Positions 26,704 through 39,121 are shown, counted from the stretch's first letter. The stretch is 64,000 nucleotides of DNA from an uncultured Sterolibacteriaceae bacterium (GCA_937888595.1 CALARK010000021.1:372001-436000); one strand, 5' to 3'. Program-made: numbers and translations. The notes: generated by a model not told the origin, from the letters alone.

Positions 26704-27474
26704 ATGTTGGTCGTGCACAACCTCAACCAGTTTTACGGCGGCAGCCACATCCTGCGCGACCTGTCCTTCGAGGTGCCGGTCGGCAAAGTGACGACCCTGC
26801 TCGGCCGCAACGGCGTCGGCAAGACCACGCTGCTCAAATGCCTGATGGGCCTCGTCCCGGCCAAGACCGGCAAGATCGAATTCGAGGGCAAGGACATCAC
26901 TACGCTGCCGTCGCATGCCCGCGTGCGCGCCGGCATCGGCTACGTGCCGCAGGGTCGCGAAATCTTTCCGCGCCTGACCGTCGAGGAAAACCTGCTGATG
27001 GGCATGGCCAGCCTGCCCAGTGGCAGCAAACTGCCCGAACGCATCATGGAGCTGTTCCCCGTGCTGAAGACCATGCTCAGGCGGCGCGGCGGCGACCTCT
27101 CCGGCGGCCAGCAACAGCAGCTGGCCATCGGCCGTGCGCTGGCGCTGAATCCACGTTTATTGATCCTCGACGAACCGACCGAAGGCATCCAGCCCTCCAT
27201 CATCAAGGACATCGAACGCGCCATCCGCGTCGTCGCCAGCAGCAAACCCAGCCTCGAAGCGGCCAAGAAAACCGCCGAGCGGCAGGAGGTCATGGAAGCC
27301 ATCCAGAAAGTCGCCGAAACCGGCGAAGTGGCGATCCTGCTCGTCGAACAGTATTACGACTTCGCCCGCGCGCTGGCCGATCAATACCTGGTCATGGAGC
27401 GCGGAGAGATCATCAAACGCGGCACTGGCGCCGACATGGAGAAGGACGGCGTCCGCGAATTGCTGGCGGTATGA
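26704..27474 (+). CDS. urtE: Urea ABC transporter ATP-binding protein UrtE, with extra internal segment
   Basis: 256 residues from the ATG at 26704. LivF-type ATPase: Walker A GRNGVGKT (34-41), signature LSGGQQQQLAIGRAL, Walker B LLILDEPTEGIQPSI, and VEQYYDFARALADQYLVMERG. Between IKDIERAIRVV and VAILLVEQ there are about 27 more residues (178-205, lysine/glutamate-rich) than in the UrtE proteins I know, which are near 230 residues. It lies in a surface position before the switch strand. Stop is 7 bp before ureD, tying import to hydrolysis. Confidence 0.94.
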   Translation: MLVVHNLNQFYGGSHILRDLSFEVPVGKVTTLLGRNGVGKTTLLKCLMGLVPAKTGKIEFEGKDITTLPSHARVRAGIGYVPQGREIFPRLTVEENLLMGMASLPSGSKLPERIMELFPVLKTMLRRRGGDLSGGQQQQLAIGRALALNPRLLILDEPTEGIQPSIIKDIERAIRVVASSKPSLEAAKKTAERQEVMEAIQKVAETGEVAILLVEQYYDFARALADQYLVMERGEIIKRGTGADMEKDGVRELLAV

Positions 27475-27481
27475 TCCGCCG

Positions 27482-28327
27482 ATGCGCCCCGGAGACCCGA
27501 TACAAGCTGCCTGGCAGGCCAGTCTCGACTTGCGCTTCGCGCGGCGGGGCGCGGGGACGATACTCGCCGCCAGCCGGCACGAAGGGCCGCTGCGCATCCA
27601 GAAGTCGCTCTACCAGGAAGGCCGGGACATCTGTCACGCCATCGTGCTGCATCCGCCAGCCGGCATCGCCGGCGGCGACCAGTTGCGTATCGGTGTCGAG
27701 GCCGGGCCCGAGGCGCAGGCGCTGCTCACCACGCCAGGCGCGGGCAAGTGGTATCGCTCGGCAGGTGCCTTGGCGGAGCAGGTCGTGACGCTGAAAGTCG
27801 GCGCTGGCGGGACGGCGGAGTGGCTGCCGCAGGAGAGCATCGTCTTCGACGCGGCGCAGGCGCGCATGCGCACGAGCGTGGAACTGGAGGCAGGCGCGCG
27901 CTACCTCGGCGTCGAAACGTTGTGCCTCGGCCGGCGCGCCAGCGGCGAGACATTCTCGCGTGGACAACTGCAACTGGCCACCGACATCCGGCTGGCCGGC
28001 AAGTTGTTGTGGCGCGAGCGCGGCCACATCGAGGGTGGGTCGACCCTGCTCGATTCGACGATTGGTCTCGCCGGCTTTTCAGTCTGCTCGGCCATCATCG
28101 CGGCCGGCGCCGATGTGGACGCCGACACGCTGGCGGCCTGCCGGCAGGCAGTGCCCGCCGAGGCCGGCGCGCAATACGGCGTCACGGCCATGCCGCAACT
28201 GTTCGTCGGCCGCTACCTCGGCCATTCGGCGGAAGCCGCGCGCGCCTGGTTCGTCGAACTCTGGCGCGCATTGCGCCCCGTTTTCATCGGGCGCGCGGCT
28301 GCGGTGCCGCGCATCTGGAATACCTGA
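27482..28327 (+). CDS. ureD: Urease accessory protein UreD (UreH)
   Basis: 281 residues, normal length. UreD binds apo-urease and channels nickel with UreF and UreG. Motifs GPLRIQKSLYQEG, VLHPPAGIAGGDQL, ALLTTPGAGKWYRS and EWLPQESIVFDAAQ are conserved. Residues KVGAGGTA immediately before EWLPQE are encoded by a 24-bp dispersed element parallel to the gene. The usual consensus at this point is variable in sequence, so function need not suffer. First urease gene, 7 bp after urtE. Confidence 0.95.
   Translation: MRPGDPIQAAWQASLDLRFARRGAGTILAASRHEGPLRIQKSLYQEGRDICHAIVLHPPAGIAGGDQLRIGVEAGPEAQALLTTPGAGKWYRSAGALAEQVVTLKVGAGGTAEWLPQESIVFDAAQARMRTSVELEAGARYLGVETLCLGRRASGETFSRGQLQLATDIRLAGKLLWRERGHIEGGSTLLDSTIGLAGFSVCSAIIAAGADVDADTLAACRQAVPAEAGAQYGVTAMPQLFVGRYLGHSAEAARAWFVELWRALRPVFIGRAAAVPRIWNT
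27794..27817 (+). repeat. 24-bp dispersed element, copy 7 (inside ureD)
   Basis: AAAGTCGGCG, CTGGC, GGGACGGCG. Parallel and in frame with ureD, giving K-V-G-A-G-G-T-A. Confidence 0.88.
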
Positions 28328-28337
28328 AGGAGGACGC

Positions 28338-28640
28338 ATGGAACTCACCCCCCGCGAGAAGGACAAGCTGCTGATCTTTACCGCCGCGCTGCTGGCCGAG
28401 CGGCGCAAGGCACGCGGCCTCAAGCTCAACTACCCGGAGGCGGTGGCCTTCATCACCGCCGGCATTCTCGAAGGCGCGCGCGACGGACGGACTGTGGCGG
28501 AGCTGATGAGTTACGGAACGACGCTGCTGAAGCGCGACGAGGTGATGGAAGGTGTGGCGGAGATGATTCCCGACATCCAGGTGGAAGCCACCTTTCCCGA
28601 TGGCACCAAGCTCGTCACCGTTCACAACCCGATTGTGTGA
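28338..28640 (+). CDS. ureA: Urease subunit gamma
   Basis: 100 residues behind AAGGAGG, the exact family length. Conserved LTPREKDKLLIFTAALLAERRKARGLKLNYPEAVAFI, EGARDGRTVAELM and the C-terminal VTVHNPI. It is the smallest structural subunit of the (alpha-beta-gamma)3 urease. Follows ureD by 10 bp. Confidence 0.98.
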   Translation: MELTPREKDKLLIFTAALLAERRKARGLKLNYPEAVAFITAGILEGARDGRTVAELMSYGTTLLKRDEVMEGVAEMIPDIQVEATFPDGTKLVTVHNPIV

Positions 28641-28647
28641 GGCGACC

Positions 28648-28952
28648 ATGATCCCAGGCGAAATGCAGATTGAAGCCGGCGAAATCGAGTTGAACGCCGG
28701 CCGCCGCACCGTGACGATTGAAGTGGCGAATACCGGCGACCGGCCGGTGCAGGTCGGCTCGCATTACCACTTCTTCGAGACCAACGAGAGCTTGTCTTTC
28801 GATCGCGCCAAGGCACGCGGCATGCGCCTCAACATCGCCGCTGGCACGGCGGTGCGCTTCGAGCCGGGGCAGACGCGCACCGTCGAGTTGGTCGATTACG
28901 CCGGGGAGCGCAAGGTGTATGGCTTTCAAGGAAAAATTCAGGGAGCGTTGAA

Positions 28953-28956
<4 letters not shown>
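28648..28956 (+). CDS. ureB: Urease subunit beta
   Basis: 102 residues from the ATG at 28648. Begins MIPGEMQIEAGEIELNAGR as in other UreB proteins and contains VGSHYHFFETNESLSFDR and VRFEPGQTRTVELV. Structural subunit that helps form the mobile flap region over the active site. Overlaps ureC by 4 bp. Confidence 0.97.
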
Positions 28957-30653
<1,697 letters not shown>

Positions 30654-30655
30654 CC

Positions 30656-31153
30656 ATGCACGTGATCGAACGAAAAGCGGAACCGACCGCCAACGCCAAG
30701 GCCCACCTGGTGCTGAGCTTCGAGGCGCGCTGCAAGAGCCGCCTGCGCACGCGGCTGCTGACCGGCGAGGAAATCGGCCTGTTCATGGAGCGCGGCACGG
30801 TGCTGCGCGGGGGCGACAAGCTGGCCGCCAACGACGGCACGGTGATCGAAGTCGTCGCCGCGCCCGAGATGCTGATGGAAGCGATGGCCGACGATCCGCT
30901 GTTGCTGGCGAAAGCCGCCTACCACCTCGGCAACCGGCACGTCGCCGTGCACCTGCTGCCGGGCCGGCTGCGCTTCGCCGCCGACCATGTGCTGGGCGAA
31001 ATGGTGCGCGGCCTCGGCCTGCCGGTGACGGAGATCGAGGCGCCCTTCGAGCCGGAGAGCGGTGCTTATGGTCATTCGGGCGCGCATCCCCATGGCCACA
31101 GTCCGGATGGCGAAGGCCGTGGCCCGCGCATCCACGACCACTTCAATCGATGA
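30656..31153 (+). CDS. ureE: Urease accessory protein UreE (nickel metallochaperone)
   Basis: 165 residues from ATG 30656. N-terminal UreE domain (LSFEARCKSRLRTRLLTGEEIGLF, LRGGDKLAANDG), C-terminal nickel-binding domain with LAKAAYHLGNRHVAVHL, LRFAADHVLGEM, and a histidine-bearing tail (YGHSGAHPHGHSPDGEG, then HDHFNR) with six to seven His for nickel storage. Delivers nickel to UreG. Overlaps ureF by 4 bp. Confidence 0.96.
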   Translation: MHVIERKAEPTANAKAHLVLSFEARCKSRLRTRLLTGEEIGLFMERGTVLRGGDKLAANDGTVIEVVAAPEMLMEAMADDPLLLAKAAYHLGNRHVAVHLLPGRLRFAADHVLGEMVRGLGLPVTEIEAPFEPESGAYGHSGAHPHGHSPDGEGRGPRIHDHFNR

Positions 31154-31782
31154 GCCTGACGCGCCTGCTCCAGCTCGCCAGCCCCGCCCTGCCGGTCGGG
31201 GCCTACACCTATTCGCAGGGGCTGGAGTGGGCCGTCGAGGCCGGCACGGTGACGAACGAGGCGACGGCGCTCGCCTGGATTACCGACCAGCTCGAATGGA
31301 ACCTCGGCCGCTTCGAGGCACCGCTGCTTCTCGGGATGATGGCGGGCGGCGATGTCGCCGCACTCGACGCGCAGTACCTCGCCAGCCGCGAGACCGCCGA
31401 GCTGCGCGCCGAGACCTTGCAGATGGGCCATTCGCTGCGGCGTTTGATCGACGACCTGGGACTGGAGGTTGCCGTCCCGCCGGCGCCGACTTTTCCCGTT
31501 GTCTGGAGCGCCCTCGCCGCGCATTGGCAGATTCCGCCGCGCGAGGCGCTGGCGGCCTGGCTGTGGAGCTGGGCCGAGAACCAGGCGATGGCTGCGCTCA
31601 AGGCCGTACCACTCGGCCAGGCCGCCGGACAGCGCATCCTGCTGGAGATCGGCGGGCGCATTCCGGCCGTCGTCGAGGGTGCGCTGCAACTCGACGAGGA
31701 TAGTTGCAGCAACTTCGCGCCAGGCTTCGCCATCGCCTGTGCGCGCCACGAAACCCAATACTCACGGTTATTCAGATCATGA
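31150..31782 (+). CDS. ureF: Urease accessory protein UreF
   Basis: 210 residues, slightly short of the usual 220-230. Helical protein: LLQLASPALPVGAYTYSQGLEWAVE, ETLQMGHSLRRL, then WLWSWAENQAMAALKAVPLGQAAGQRIL. It bridges UreD and UreG and is thought to gate GTPase-dependent nickel insertion. A 24-bp dispersed element is translated antisense as AVPPAPTF in the loop before FPVVWSALAAHW. Overlaps ureG by 4 bp. Confidence 0.95.
   Translation: MSLTRLLQLASPALPVGAYTYSQGLEWAVEAGTVTNEATALAWITDQLEWNLGRFEAPLLLGMMAGGDVAALDAQYLASRETAELRAETLQMGHSLRRLIDDLGLEVAVPPAPTFPVVWSALAAHWQIPPREALAAWLWSWAENQAMAALKAVPLGQAAGQRILLEIGGRIPAVVEGALQLDEDSCSNFAPGFAIACARHETQYSRLFRS
31471..31494 (-). repeat. 24-bp dispersed element, copy 8 (inside ureF)
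   Basis: On the minus strand AAAAGTCGGCG, CCGGC, GGGACGGC. Antisense to ureF, read in frame as AVPPAPTF. Confidence 0.88.
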
Positions 31783-32399
31783 AACAAGCATTGAGAGTCG
31801 GTATCGGCGGGCCGGTCGGTTCCGGCAAGACCGCCCTCACCCTCGCGCTGTGCCAGGCGCTGCGCGACACCTACAACATCGCCGCCGTCACCAACGATAT
31901 CTACACCGAGGAGGACGCGCAGTTCCTCGTCAAGCACGCGGCGCTGGCGCCCGAGCGCATCATCGGCGTGGAAACCGGCGGCTGCCCGCACACGGCGATC
32001 CGCGAGGACGCCTCGATCAACCTCGAAGCGGTCGACCGGCTCAACGCGCGCTTCCCCGGGCTGGAGATCGTCTTCATCGAGAGCGGCGGCGACAATCTGG
32101 CGGCCACCTTCAGCCCTGAGCTTTCCGACCTGACGCTCTACGTGATCGACGTCGCCGCCGGTGACAAGATTCCGCGCAAGGGCGGGCCGGGCATCACCAA
32201 GTCCGACCTGCTGGTGATCAACAAGATCGACCTCGCGCCCATGGTCGGCGCCTCGCTGGAGGTGATGGACCGCGACGCGAAGAAAATGCGTGGAGGGGAG
32301 AATGGACGTCCGTTCATCTTCTCCAACATGAAGACTGGCCTGGGCCTCGCCGAAATCATTGCCTTCATCGTCGACAAGGGCATGCTGCCGGCACGCTGA
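31779..32399 (+). CDS. ureG: Urease accessory GTPase UreG
   Basis: 206 residues from the ATG at 31779. SIMIBI-class GTPase: P-loop GPVGSGKT at 11-18, the nickel-binding CPH motif at 69-71 (ETGGCPHTAIREDAS), IESGGDNLAATFSPEL and NKIDLAP. GTP-driven nickel transfer to urease. Last gene of the urt-ure operon; no clear terminator hairpin was seen in the 10-bp gap to the convergent djlA-like gene. Confidence 0.97.
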   Translation: MKQALRVGIGGPVGSGKTALTLALCQALRDTYNIAAVTNDIYTEEDAQFLVKHAALAPERIIGVETGGCPHTAIREDASINLEAVDRLNARFPGLEIVFIESGGDNLAATFSPELSDLTLYVIDVAAGDKIPRKGGPGITKSDLLVINKIDLAPMVGASLEVMDRDAKKMRGGENGRPFIFSNMKTGLGLAEIIAFIVDKGMLPAR

Positions 32400-32409
32400 A
32401 AATTAACGT

Positions 32410-33183
32410 TCAGGCTGCCCGGCTTTTCTGGATCAGGTCGTAGGCGACCTGGATTTCCTTGGTCTTTTCCGTCGCCATGGCGATCATGTCGTCCGGCAGG
32501 CCCTGCCCAATCAGTTTGTCGGGGTGGTACTGGCTGATCAGCTTGCGGTAGGCCCGCTTGACTTCCTGGTCCGAACTTTCCTTCGTGACGCCGAGTGCCT
32601 TGTACGCATCATCCAGAGCCGCTGCCTTGTTCGCGGAACCGCCGGCAAAATGGGACTGGTTGAGCACCATATCCACCAGTCTTCTGAAGGCGGCCTGGTC
32701 GTAACCCAGGCATGAAGCCATTTCTGCGAGGAGCGCCTCTTCTGCAGAATGGAGATGCTCATCCGCCAGGGCCAGGGTGATCAGATAGACGAGGAGGATT
32801 TCCCGCAAGCTGCGGGTCTGGCCGCAAACGGACATGAAGCGGGAACAGGTTTGCGCGAGATCCGTGGCCGGATCGACGCCTCGCTTGAACAAGGCGATGG
32901 CCTGCGTGCGGTGCGCCTCGGTCATGCCGAGGTTGCGCATCAATGCCTCGGCATGGGCGATCTCGGCTTCCGAGACGCGCCCGTCCGCCTTCGCCAGCCG
33001 ACCCATGGCGATGAACAGGGTTTCGAGAAAGACCGCCTGCCGCAACGCATTCCCGAGCGGATTGATGCCGCCCGAGCCGTAGTCGCGCATCCGGTCGATG
33101 ACCCACCCGACGAACAAACCCAGCAGGCCGCCAAGGAAACCCAGAAAGTAGAAGCCGGCAATCGAGCCGATCAGCTTGAACAT
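32410..33183 (-). CDS. djlA: DjlA-type membrane co-chaperone (TerB-like plus J domain)
   Basis: 257 residues. One N-terminal membrane segment (about 7-29, with glycine spacing FYFLGFLGGLLGLFVGW as in DjlA), a TerB-like helical domain (45-165), and a C-terminal J domain (about 190-255) with the essential HPD in YRKLISQYHPDKL. DjlA stimulates DnaK ATPase at the inner membrane. Convergent with ureG; stands upstream of nothing obvious on its strand. Confidence 0.9.
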   Translation of the reverse strand: MFKLIGSIAGFYFLGFLGGLLGLFVGWVIDRMRDYGSGGINPLGNALRQAVFLETLFIAMGRLAKADGRVSEAEIAHAEALMRNLGMTEAHRTQAIALFKRGVDPATDLAQTCSRFMSVCGQTRSLREILLVYLITLALADEHLHSAEEALLAEMASCLGYDQAAFRRLVDMVLNQSHFAGGSANKAAALDDAYKALGVTKESSDQEVKRAYRKLISQYHPDKLIGQGLPDDMIAMATEKTKEIQVAYDLIQKSRAA

Positions 33184-33223
33184 GGGCCTTACTTGAAGTG
33201 CAGGAAGCGTTCTGTCTGCAGAC

Positions 33224-33442
33224 TCATTCTTCCGCGCTATCCACCAGCGCGCTCATCGCTTCGGCGATCACTTCCATCGTCGTCGTGATTTCCTCGAGGT
33301 CCGTGACGAAGGACTGGCGGTCTTCCGATCCCTCGGCCGTCTCCTCGATCTCCTCCTCGATGCACTGGCCGGTGAATTCCAGTGCGTCGGCGATCACTTC
33401 CAGTTGTTCCAGCGTCAGGGGGACGTTGATCATTTCATTCAT
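33224..33442 (-). CDS. Small acidic hypothetical protein
   Basis: 72 residues with a good ribosome site (AAGGAG). Very acidic (over 20 Asp/Glu, few basic residues) and predicted fully helical (LEQLEVIADALEFTGQCIEEEIEE, then VTDLEEITTTMEVIAEAMSAL). I do not recognise a family. Its ATG overlaps the stop of the glutaredoxin-like gene by 4 bp, so the two are translated together; it may be a small partner or adaptor. Confidence 0.65.
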   Translation of the reverse strand: MNEMINVPLTLEQLEVIADALEFTGQCIEEEIEETAEGSEDRQSFVTDLEEITTTMEVIAEAMSALVDSAEE

Positions 33443-33831
33443 GGCCGTGCTCCTTGGTCATATCGATTGCGCAGGTATGCGATGATTTTTCCCGACTCGT
33501 AGAGCCACTGCTCCGTACCCGCATCGTCCTGAATCCTCAGGCAGGGTACCTTGATTTCACCGCCGCCGCGCAGCAGTTCGTCACGGTATCTGCCTTCGGG
33601 CTGCGCATCCCTGAATTGAATGGGAAGCGACAGGCGCCGCAGCTCCTGACGGACCTTGATGCAGAACGGACAGGTTTTGAACTGGTACAGGCTCAGGTTC
33701 CGGCATTCCCGATCGACGGCCTGCTGGGCTTCCGGGGTGCGCACGATTCCCCTGGGCCGGGTCAGCATTTCCCAGAGCAGCATGAAGGGCCCGAGGATCA
33801 CTCGCAGGGCCTTGAAGAACAGCCTGATCAT
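33439..33831 (-). CDS. Glutaredoxin / GST N-terminal-domain thiol protein
   Basis: 130 residues from the ATG at 33831. An N-terminal hydrophobic stretch (about 2-22) may anchor it to the membrane, followed by a thioredoxin-fold domain from about 48 with the active site TCPFCIKVR and the cis-proline in KVPCLRI. The ending WLYESGKIIAYLRNRY resembles the GST/glutaredoxin-like family. Probably a dithiol oxidoreductase using glutathione. Coupled to the small acidic gene downstream. Confidence 0.8.
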   Translation of the reverse strand: MIRLFFKALRVILGPFMLLWEMLTRPRGIVRTPEAQQAVDRECRNLSLYQFKTCPFCIKVRQELRRLSLPIQFRDAQPEGRYRDELLRGGGEIKVPCLRIQDDAGTEQWLYESGKIIAYLRNRYDQGARP

Positions 33832-33847
33832 CGCTTGTCCGCCTCGC

Positions 33848-34039
33848 CTAAACATCGATCCCGACGACGTCTTCCGCCTCGAATTCATCGGGGATGGTGC
33901 CGTCCCCGATGCCCGTGACCATGGCCGCCAGTTCATCGCTCTGCTTGACGAAATATTCCGCACTGACGGGATCGTAGAAACGCTGGCCGATGGCCAGCTC
34001 CCCGAACTTGATGCGTTGGCGAGCAGGTTTGGTGGTCAT
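33848..34039 (-). CDS. Small hypothetical protein
   Basis: 63 residues: KFGELAIGQRFYDPVSAEYFVKQSDELAAMV followed by an acidic tail (PDEFEAEDVVGIDV). The GELAIGQRFYDP pattern resembles short conserved proteobacterial proteins of unknown function that open with a beta strand pair. It is 16 bp upstream of the glutaredoxin-like gene on the same strand, and downstream of the tRNA and its terminator. Function unknown. Confidence 0.55.
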   Translation of the reverse strand: MTTKPARQRIKFGELAIGQRFYDPVSAEYFVKQSDELAAMVTGIGDGTIPDEFEAEDVVGIDV

Positions 34040-34071
34040 GAGAGTGCACCCTGTTGATACGGAGATGAAAT

Positions 34072-34099
34072 GAAAGCGCCTCCTGACCCCAGGAGGCGC
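34072..34099 (-). terminator. Predicted Rho-independent terminator after tRNA-Ile
   Basis: Perfect 10-bp stem GCGCCTCCTG / CAGGAGGCGC with a 4-nt loop, followed on the minus strand by TTTCATTTC. It lies 8 bp past the 3' end of the tRNA gene. Confidence 0.65.
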
Positions 34100-34106
34100 G
34101 TCGTTG

Positions 34107-34185
<79 letters not shown>

Positions 34186-34277
34186 GCGGTTCCGTGCCCG
34201 GCTTTGTCGACATCGCCTTGCCGTGCATTCGCACTGTCTTCGGCTCGTCTTCGCGCCGGGCATGGCCCGAGTGAAAC

Positions 34278-36524
<2,247 letters not shown>

Positions 36525-36555
36525 GGACTCGACTCGAATCGCGGCGAAACATGTA

Positions 36556-36584
36556 ATTATAGATGAAATATCAAGCCTTTTCAG
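36556..36584 (-). promoter_or_regulatory. Predicted internal promoter for rpoD
   Basis: On the minus strand -35 CTGAAA (36579-36584), 17-bp spacer, -10 TATAAT (36556-36561), a perfect -10 hexamer. It lies in the dnaG-rpoD gap, comparable to the separate rpoD promoters known inside the E. coli operon. Confidence 0.55.
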
Positions 36585-36591
36585 GCCTCCT

Positions 36592-38340
36592 TCAGGTCGT
36601 CTTCCGTGCCAGCAGGCTGGCGAGCGCCTGGCGTTCCTCGGCGGAAAGGGTACCGGCACGCGCCCGGGCGGTCAGTTCGTCGATACGTCGACGCAGTGCC
36701 TGGGCCTGCAGCCGATCGATCGTATCGGCGAAGACCGCTTCCAGCTCACCTTCGTCCCCGGCATCCATCTCGACTTGTTTTGCCAGCGAGACGATGATGT
36801 CCTCGTGGGGGCTGTCGCGGAAGTGCTCAAGCAGCAGGCCGAGATTGCCGGTCGGCAGGACGGCCCGCTTGACGGCATCGGCGATGGCCACCAGCGCCGC
36901 ACCTTCTGCGGTTTCCTGCGAAACCAGGTCGAGCGGCAGGCGTGCGGCCCGCTCCGGCCGGCGCAATACCGTCGCCAGCAGGGTGCGCTCGATGACGCGG
37001 GGCACCGGGCGCAACGATGCGGCGGCCGGCGCCCCGCGCGAACGGGCGAGCGGCTTCAGGCCGCACTGGGCTTCCAGTTCCGCCTGCGCCAGCTGCGCGC
37101 GGCGGGCGATTTCCTTGGTCAGCTGCACGCGCAGGACGGGTGCGGCGATCTTCTGCAGGAGCGGCTTGACCTCATGGACCAGCTTCGCCCGCCCCTCGGC
37201 GGAGTGAACGTCGATCTGATTTCTGCGGATCACCTCGCGAACCAGAAAATCGCTCAGCTTCGTGGCGCTGGCCACCTCCTTCAGGAAGGCGGCCGTGCCA
37301 TGGGCGCGAATGAATTCATCCGGGTCCTGGTCGCCCTGCATCTGCAGAATCTCGACGCTCTTGCCGTCGACCAGATGTTCCAGGCTGTTTTCCATGGCGC
37401 GCCATGCCGCCCGGTCTCCTGCGCTGTCGCGGTCGAAGCAGAAGATCACCCGGCCGGCAAGCTTCAGCAGCCGCTGCACGTTGGCCCCAGTGGCCGCCGT
37501 GCCAAGGGTGGCCACGACGTTCTCGACGCCCAGCTGGGCGAGGCCGACGACATCCATGTAGCCTTCGACGACGATCACCGTGTCGCTTTCGTTGATCGCC
37601 TTGCGGGCCTGGGGCAGGCCGTAGAGTTCGTGGCCTTTCTGGAACAGGGGTGTCTCGGGAGAGTTCAGGTACTTGGGTTCCCCCTGGCCGAGCACGCGCC
37701 CGCCGAAGCCGATGACATTGCCGCGCTGGTCGAGGATGGGGAACATGATGCGGTCGCGGAAGCGGTCGTAGCGCCGGCCCTGCTCGTTCTCGATCACCAG
37801 GCCGCATTCGACCATGGCCGGGTCGGCGTAGTCGCCATCCACGAAGACGCGCTGCAGTCCCTGCCAGTCGTCCGGGGCGTAGCCGAGGCCGAATTTCGCG
37901 GCGATTTCGCCGGTCAGGCCGCGCCCTTTCAGGTAGTCGATGGCCTGCGGCGACGCCTTGAGCTGGTCCTTGTAGAAGCGGGCCGCGCGCGCCATGCGCT
38001 CGGTGAGCGGCTGCTGCTGGCGGACGCGTTCCTGTGAGCGGGTACCGACTTCGCGCGGCACCGGCAGGCCCAGGTGGCCGGCGAGGTCTTCCACCGCCTC
38101 GACGAAGCCGAGGCCGCTGTACTGCATGACGAAGCCGATGGCGCTGCCGTGCGCCCCGCAGCCGAAGCAGTGGTAGAACTGCTTCGACGGGCTGACGGTG
38201 AAGGACGGCGTCTTCTCGGAATGGAACGGGCAGCAGGCCTGGTAGTTGGCGCCGGCCTTCTTGAGCGTGACGTAGCGCTCGACCACGTCGACGATATCGA
38301 CGCGGGACAGCAGTTCCTGGATGAAGGACTCGGGGATCAC
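36592..38340 (-). CDS. dnaG: DNA primase
   Basis: 582 residues. N-terminal CHC2 zinc finger (C37, H40, C58, C61 in QACCPFH...YHCFGCGAHG), primase core with the TOPRIM signature VVEGYMDVVGL and acidic FCFDRDSAGDRA, and a C-terminal DnaB-binding helical domain (about 430-580). Makes primers for lagging-strand synthesis. Downstream of yqeY and upstream of rpoD as in most gamma- and betaproteobacteria. Confidence 0.97.
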   Translation of the reverse strand: MIPESFIQELLSRVDIVDVVERYVTLKKAGANYQACCPFHSEKTPSFTVSPSKQFYHCFGCGAHGSAIGFVMQYSGLGFVEAVEDLAGHLGLPVPREVGTRSQERVRQQQPLTERMARAARFYKDQLKASPQAIDYLKGRGLTGEIAAKFGLGYAPDDWQGLQRVFVDGDYADPAMVECGLVIENEQGRRYDRFRDRIMFPILDQRGNVIGFGGRVLGQGEPKYLNSPETPLFQKGHELYGLPQARKAINESDTVIVVEGYMDVVGLAQLGVENVVATLGTAATGANVQRLLKLAGRVIFCFDRDSAGDRAAWRAMENSLEHLVDGKSVEILQMQGDQDPDEFIRAHGTAAFLKEVASATKLSDFLVREVIRRNQIDVHSAEGRAKLVHEVKPLLQKIAAPVLRVQLTKEIARRAQLAQAELEAQCGLKPLARSRGAPAAASLRPVPRVIERTLLATVLRRPERAARLPLDLVSQETAEGAALVAIADAVKRAVLPTGNLGLLLEHFRDSPHEDIIVSLAKQVEMDAGDEGELEAVFADTIDRLQAQALRRRIDELTARARAGTLSAEERQALASLLARKTT

Positions 38341-38374
38341 GCGGGAATTATGCGCGCGATCGTGCGCCGGCCAT

Positions 38375-38824
38375 TCATTGGCCGGCGAGTTTGGCCTTGA
38401 CGAGTTTCGAGACTTCGCCCATGTCGGCGCGGCCGGCGATCTGCGGCTTGACCAGCGCCATCACCTTGCCCATGTCGGCCGGTGCCGTGGCACCGGAGTC
38501 GGCGACGGCCTGGGCGACGATAGCGGCGATTTCGTCGGCACCCATCGCCTGCGGCATGTAGACAGACAGCACCGCGACCTCGGCCTTCTCGGCGTCGGCG
38601 AGATCCTGGCGATTCGCAGCCTCGTACTGGGTGATCGAATCCTTGCGCTGCTTGAGCATCTTCTCGATCACGGCGATCACGCCCGCATCGTCGAGCTCGA
38701 TGCGCTCATCGACTTCGCGCTGCTTGATCGCCGCGAGCAACAGGCGGATCGCGCCGAGGCGGGCGGTTTCCTTCGCCTTCATGGCGGACTTCATGTCGTC
38801 GGTGATGCGGGCTTTCAGGCTCAT
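38375..38824 (-). CDS. yqeY: GatB/YqeY domain protein
   Basis: 149 residues: SLKARITDDMKSAMKAKETARLGAIRLLLAAIKQREVDER, then ISYQYEAANR-like region and VLSVYMPQAMGADEIAAIVAQAV. The YqeY fold resembles the tail domain of GatB and may act on tRNA-dependent amidation, but its role is unproven. Located between rpsU and dnaG, which is typical of betaproteobacteria. Confidence 0.93.
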   Translation of the reverse strand: MSLKARITDDMKSAMKAKETARLGAIRLLLAAIKQREVDERIELDDAGVIAVIEKMLKQRKDSITQYEAANRQDLADAEKAEVAVLSVYMPQAMGADEIAAIVAQAVADSGATAPADMGKVMALVKPQIAGRADMGEVSKLVKAKLAGQ

Positions 38825-38853
38825 CGGAAACTCCTGCAGCGGATTGGAAACAC

Positions 38854-38884
38854 AAAAACCGCCCCCCTTGCGGTCGGGGCGGTC
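38854..38884 (-). terminator. Rho-independent terminator between rpsU and yqeY
   Basis: On the minus strand CCGCCCC, an 8-nt loop, GGGGGCGG and then TTTTT. It is likely a partial terminator that gives more S21 than primase, like the T1 site after rpsU in E. coli. Confidence 0.75.
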
Positions 38885-38908
38885 ATGTTAAAACCGGTGT
38901 AATGCGGC

Positions 38909-39121
38909 TTAGTAGAGCTTGGGCGGCAGCAGCTGGCTGCGGATGCGCTTGTGATGGCGCTTCACGGCAGCGGCCAGCTTGCGCTTGCGCTCGGAGGTGG
39001 GCTTCTCGTAGAACTCGCGCGAACGCAGTTCGGTGAGCGTGCCAGCCTTCTCGATGGTGCGCTTGAAACGACGAATGGCGACCTCGAAAGGCTCGTTTTC
39101 CTTGACGCGAATACCGGGCAT
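38909..39121 (-). CDS. rpsU: 30S ribosomal protein S21
   Basis: 70 residues from the ATG at 39121 (an upstream open frame is not conserved). Contains VKENEPFEVAIRRFKRTIEKAGTLTELRSREFYEKPTSERKRKLAAAVKRHHKR, the S21 signature. First gene of the macromolecular synthesis operon, with a strong promoter upstream and a terminator just downstream. Divergent from tsaD. Confidence 0.98.
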   Translation of the reverse strand: MPGIRVKENEPFEVAIRRFKRTIEKAGTLTELRSREFYEKPTSERKRKLAAAVKRHHKRIRSQLLPPKLY

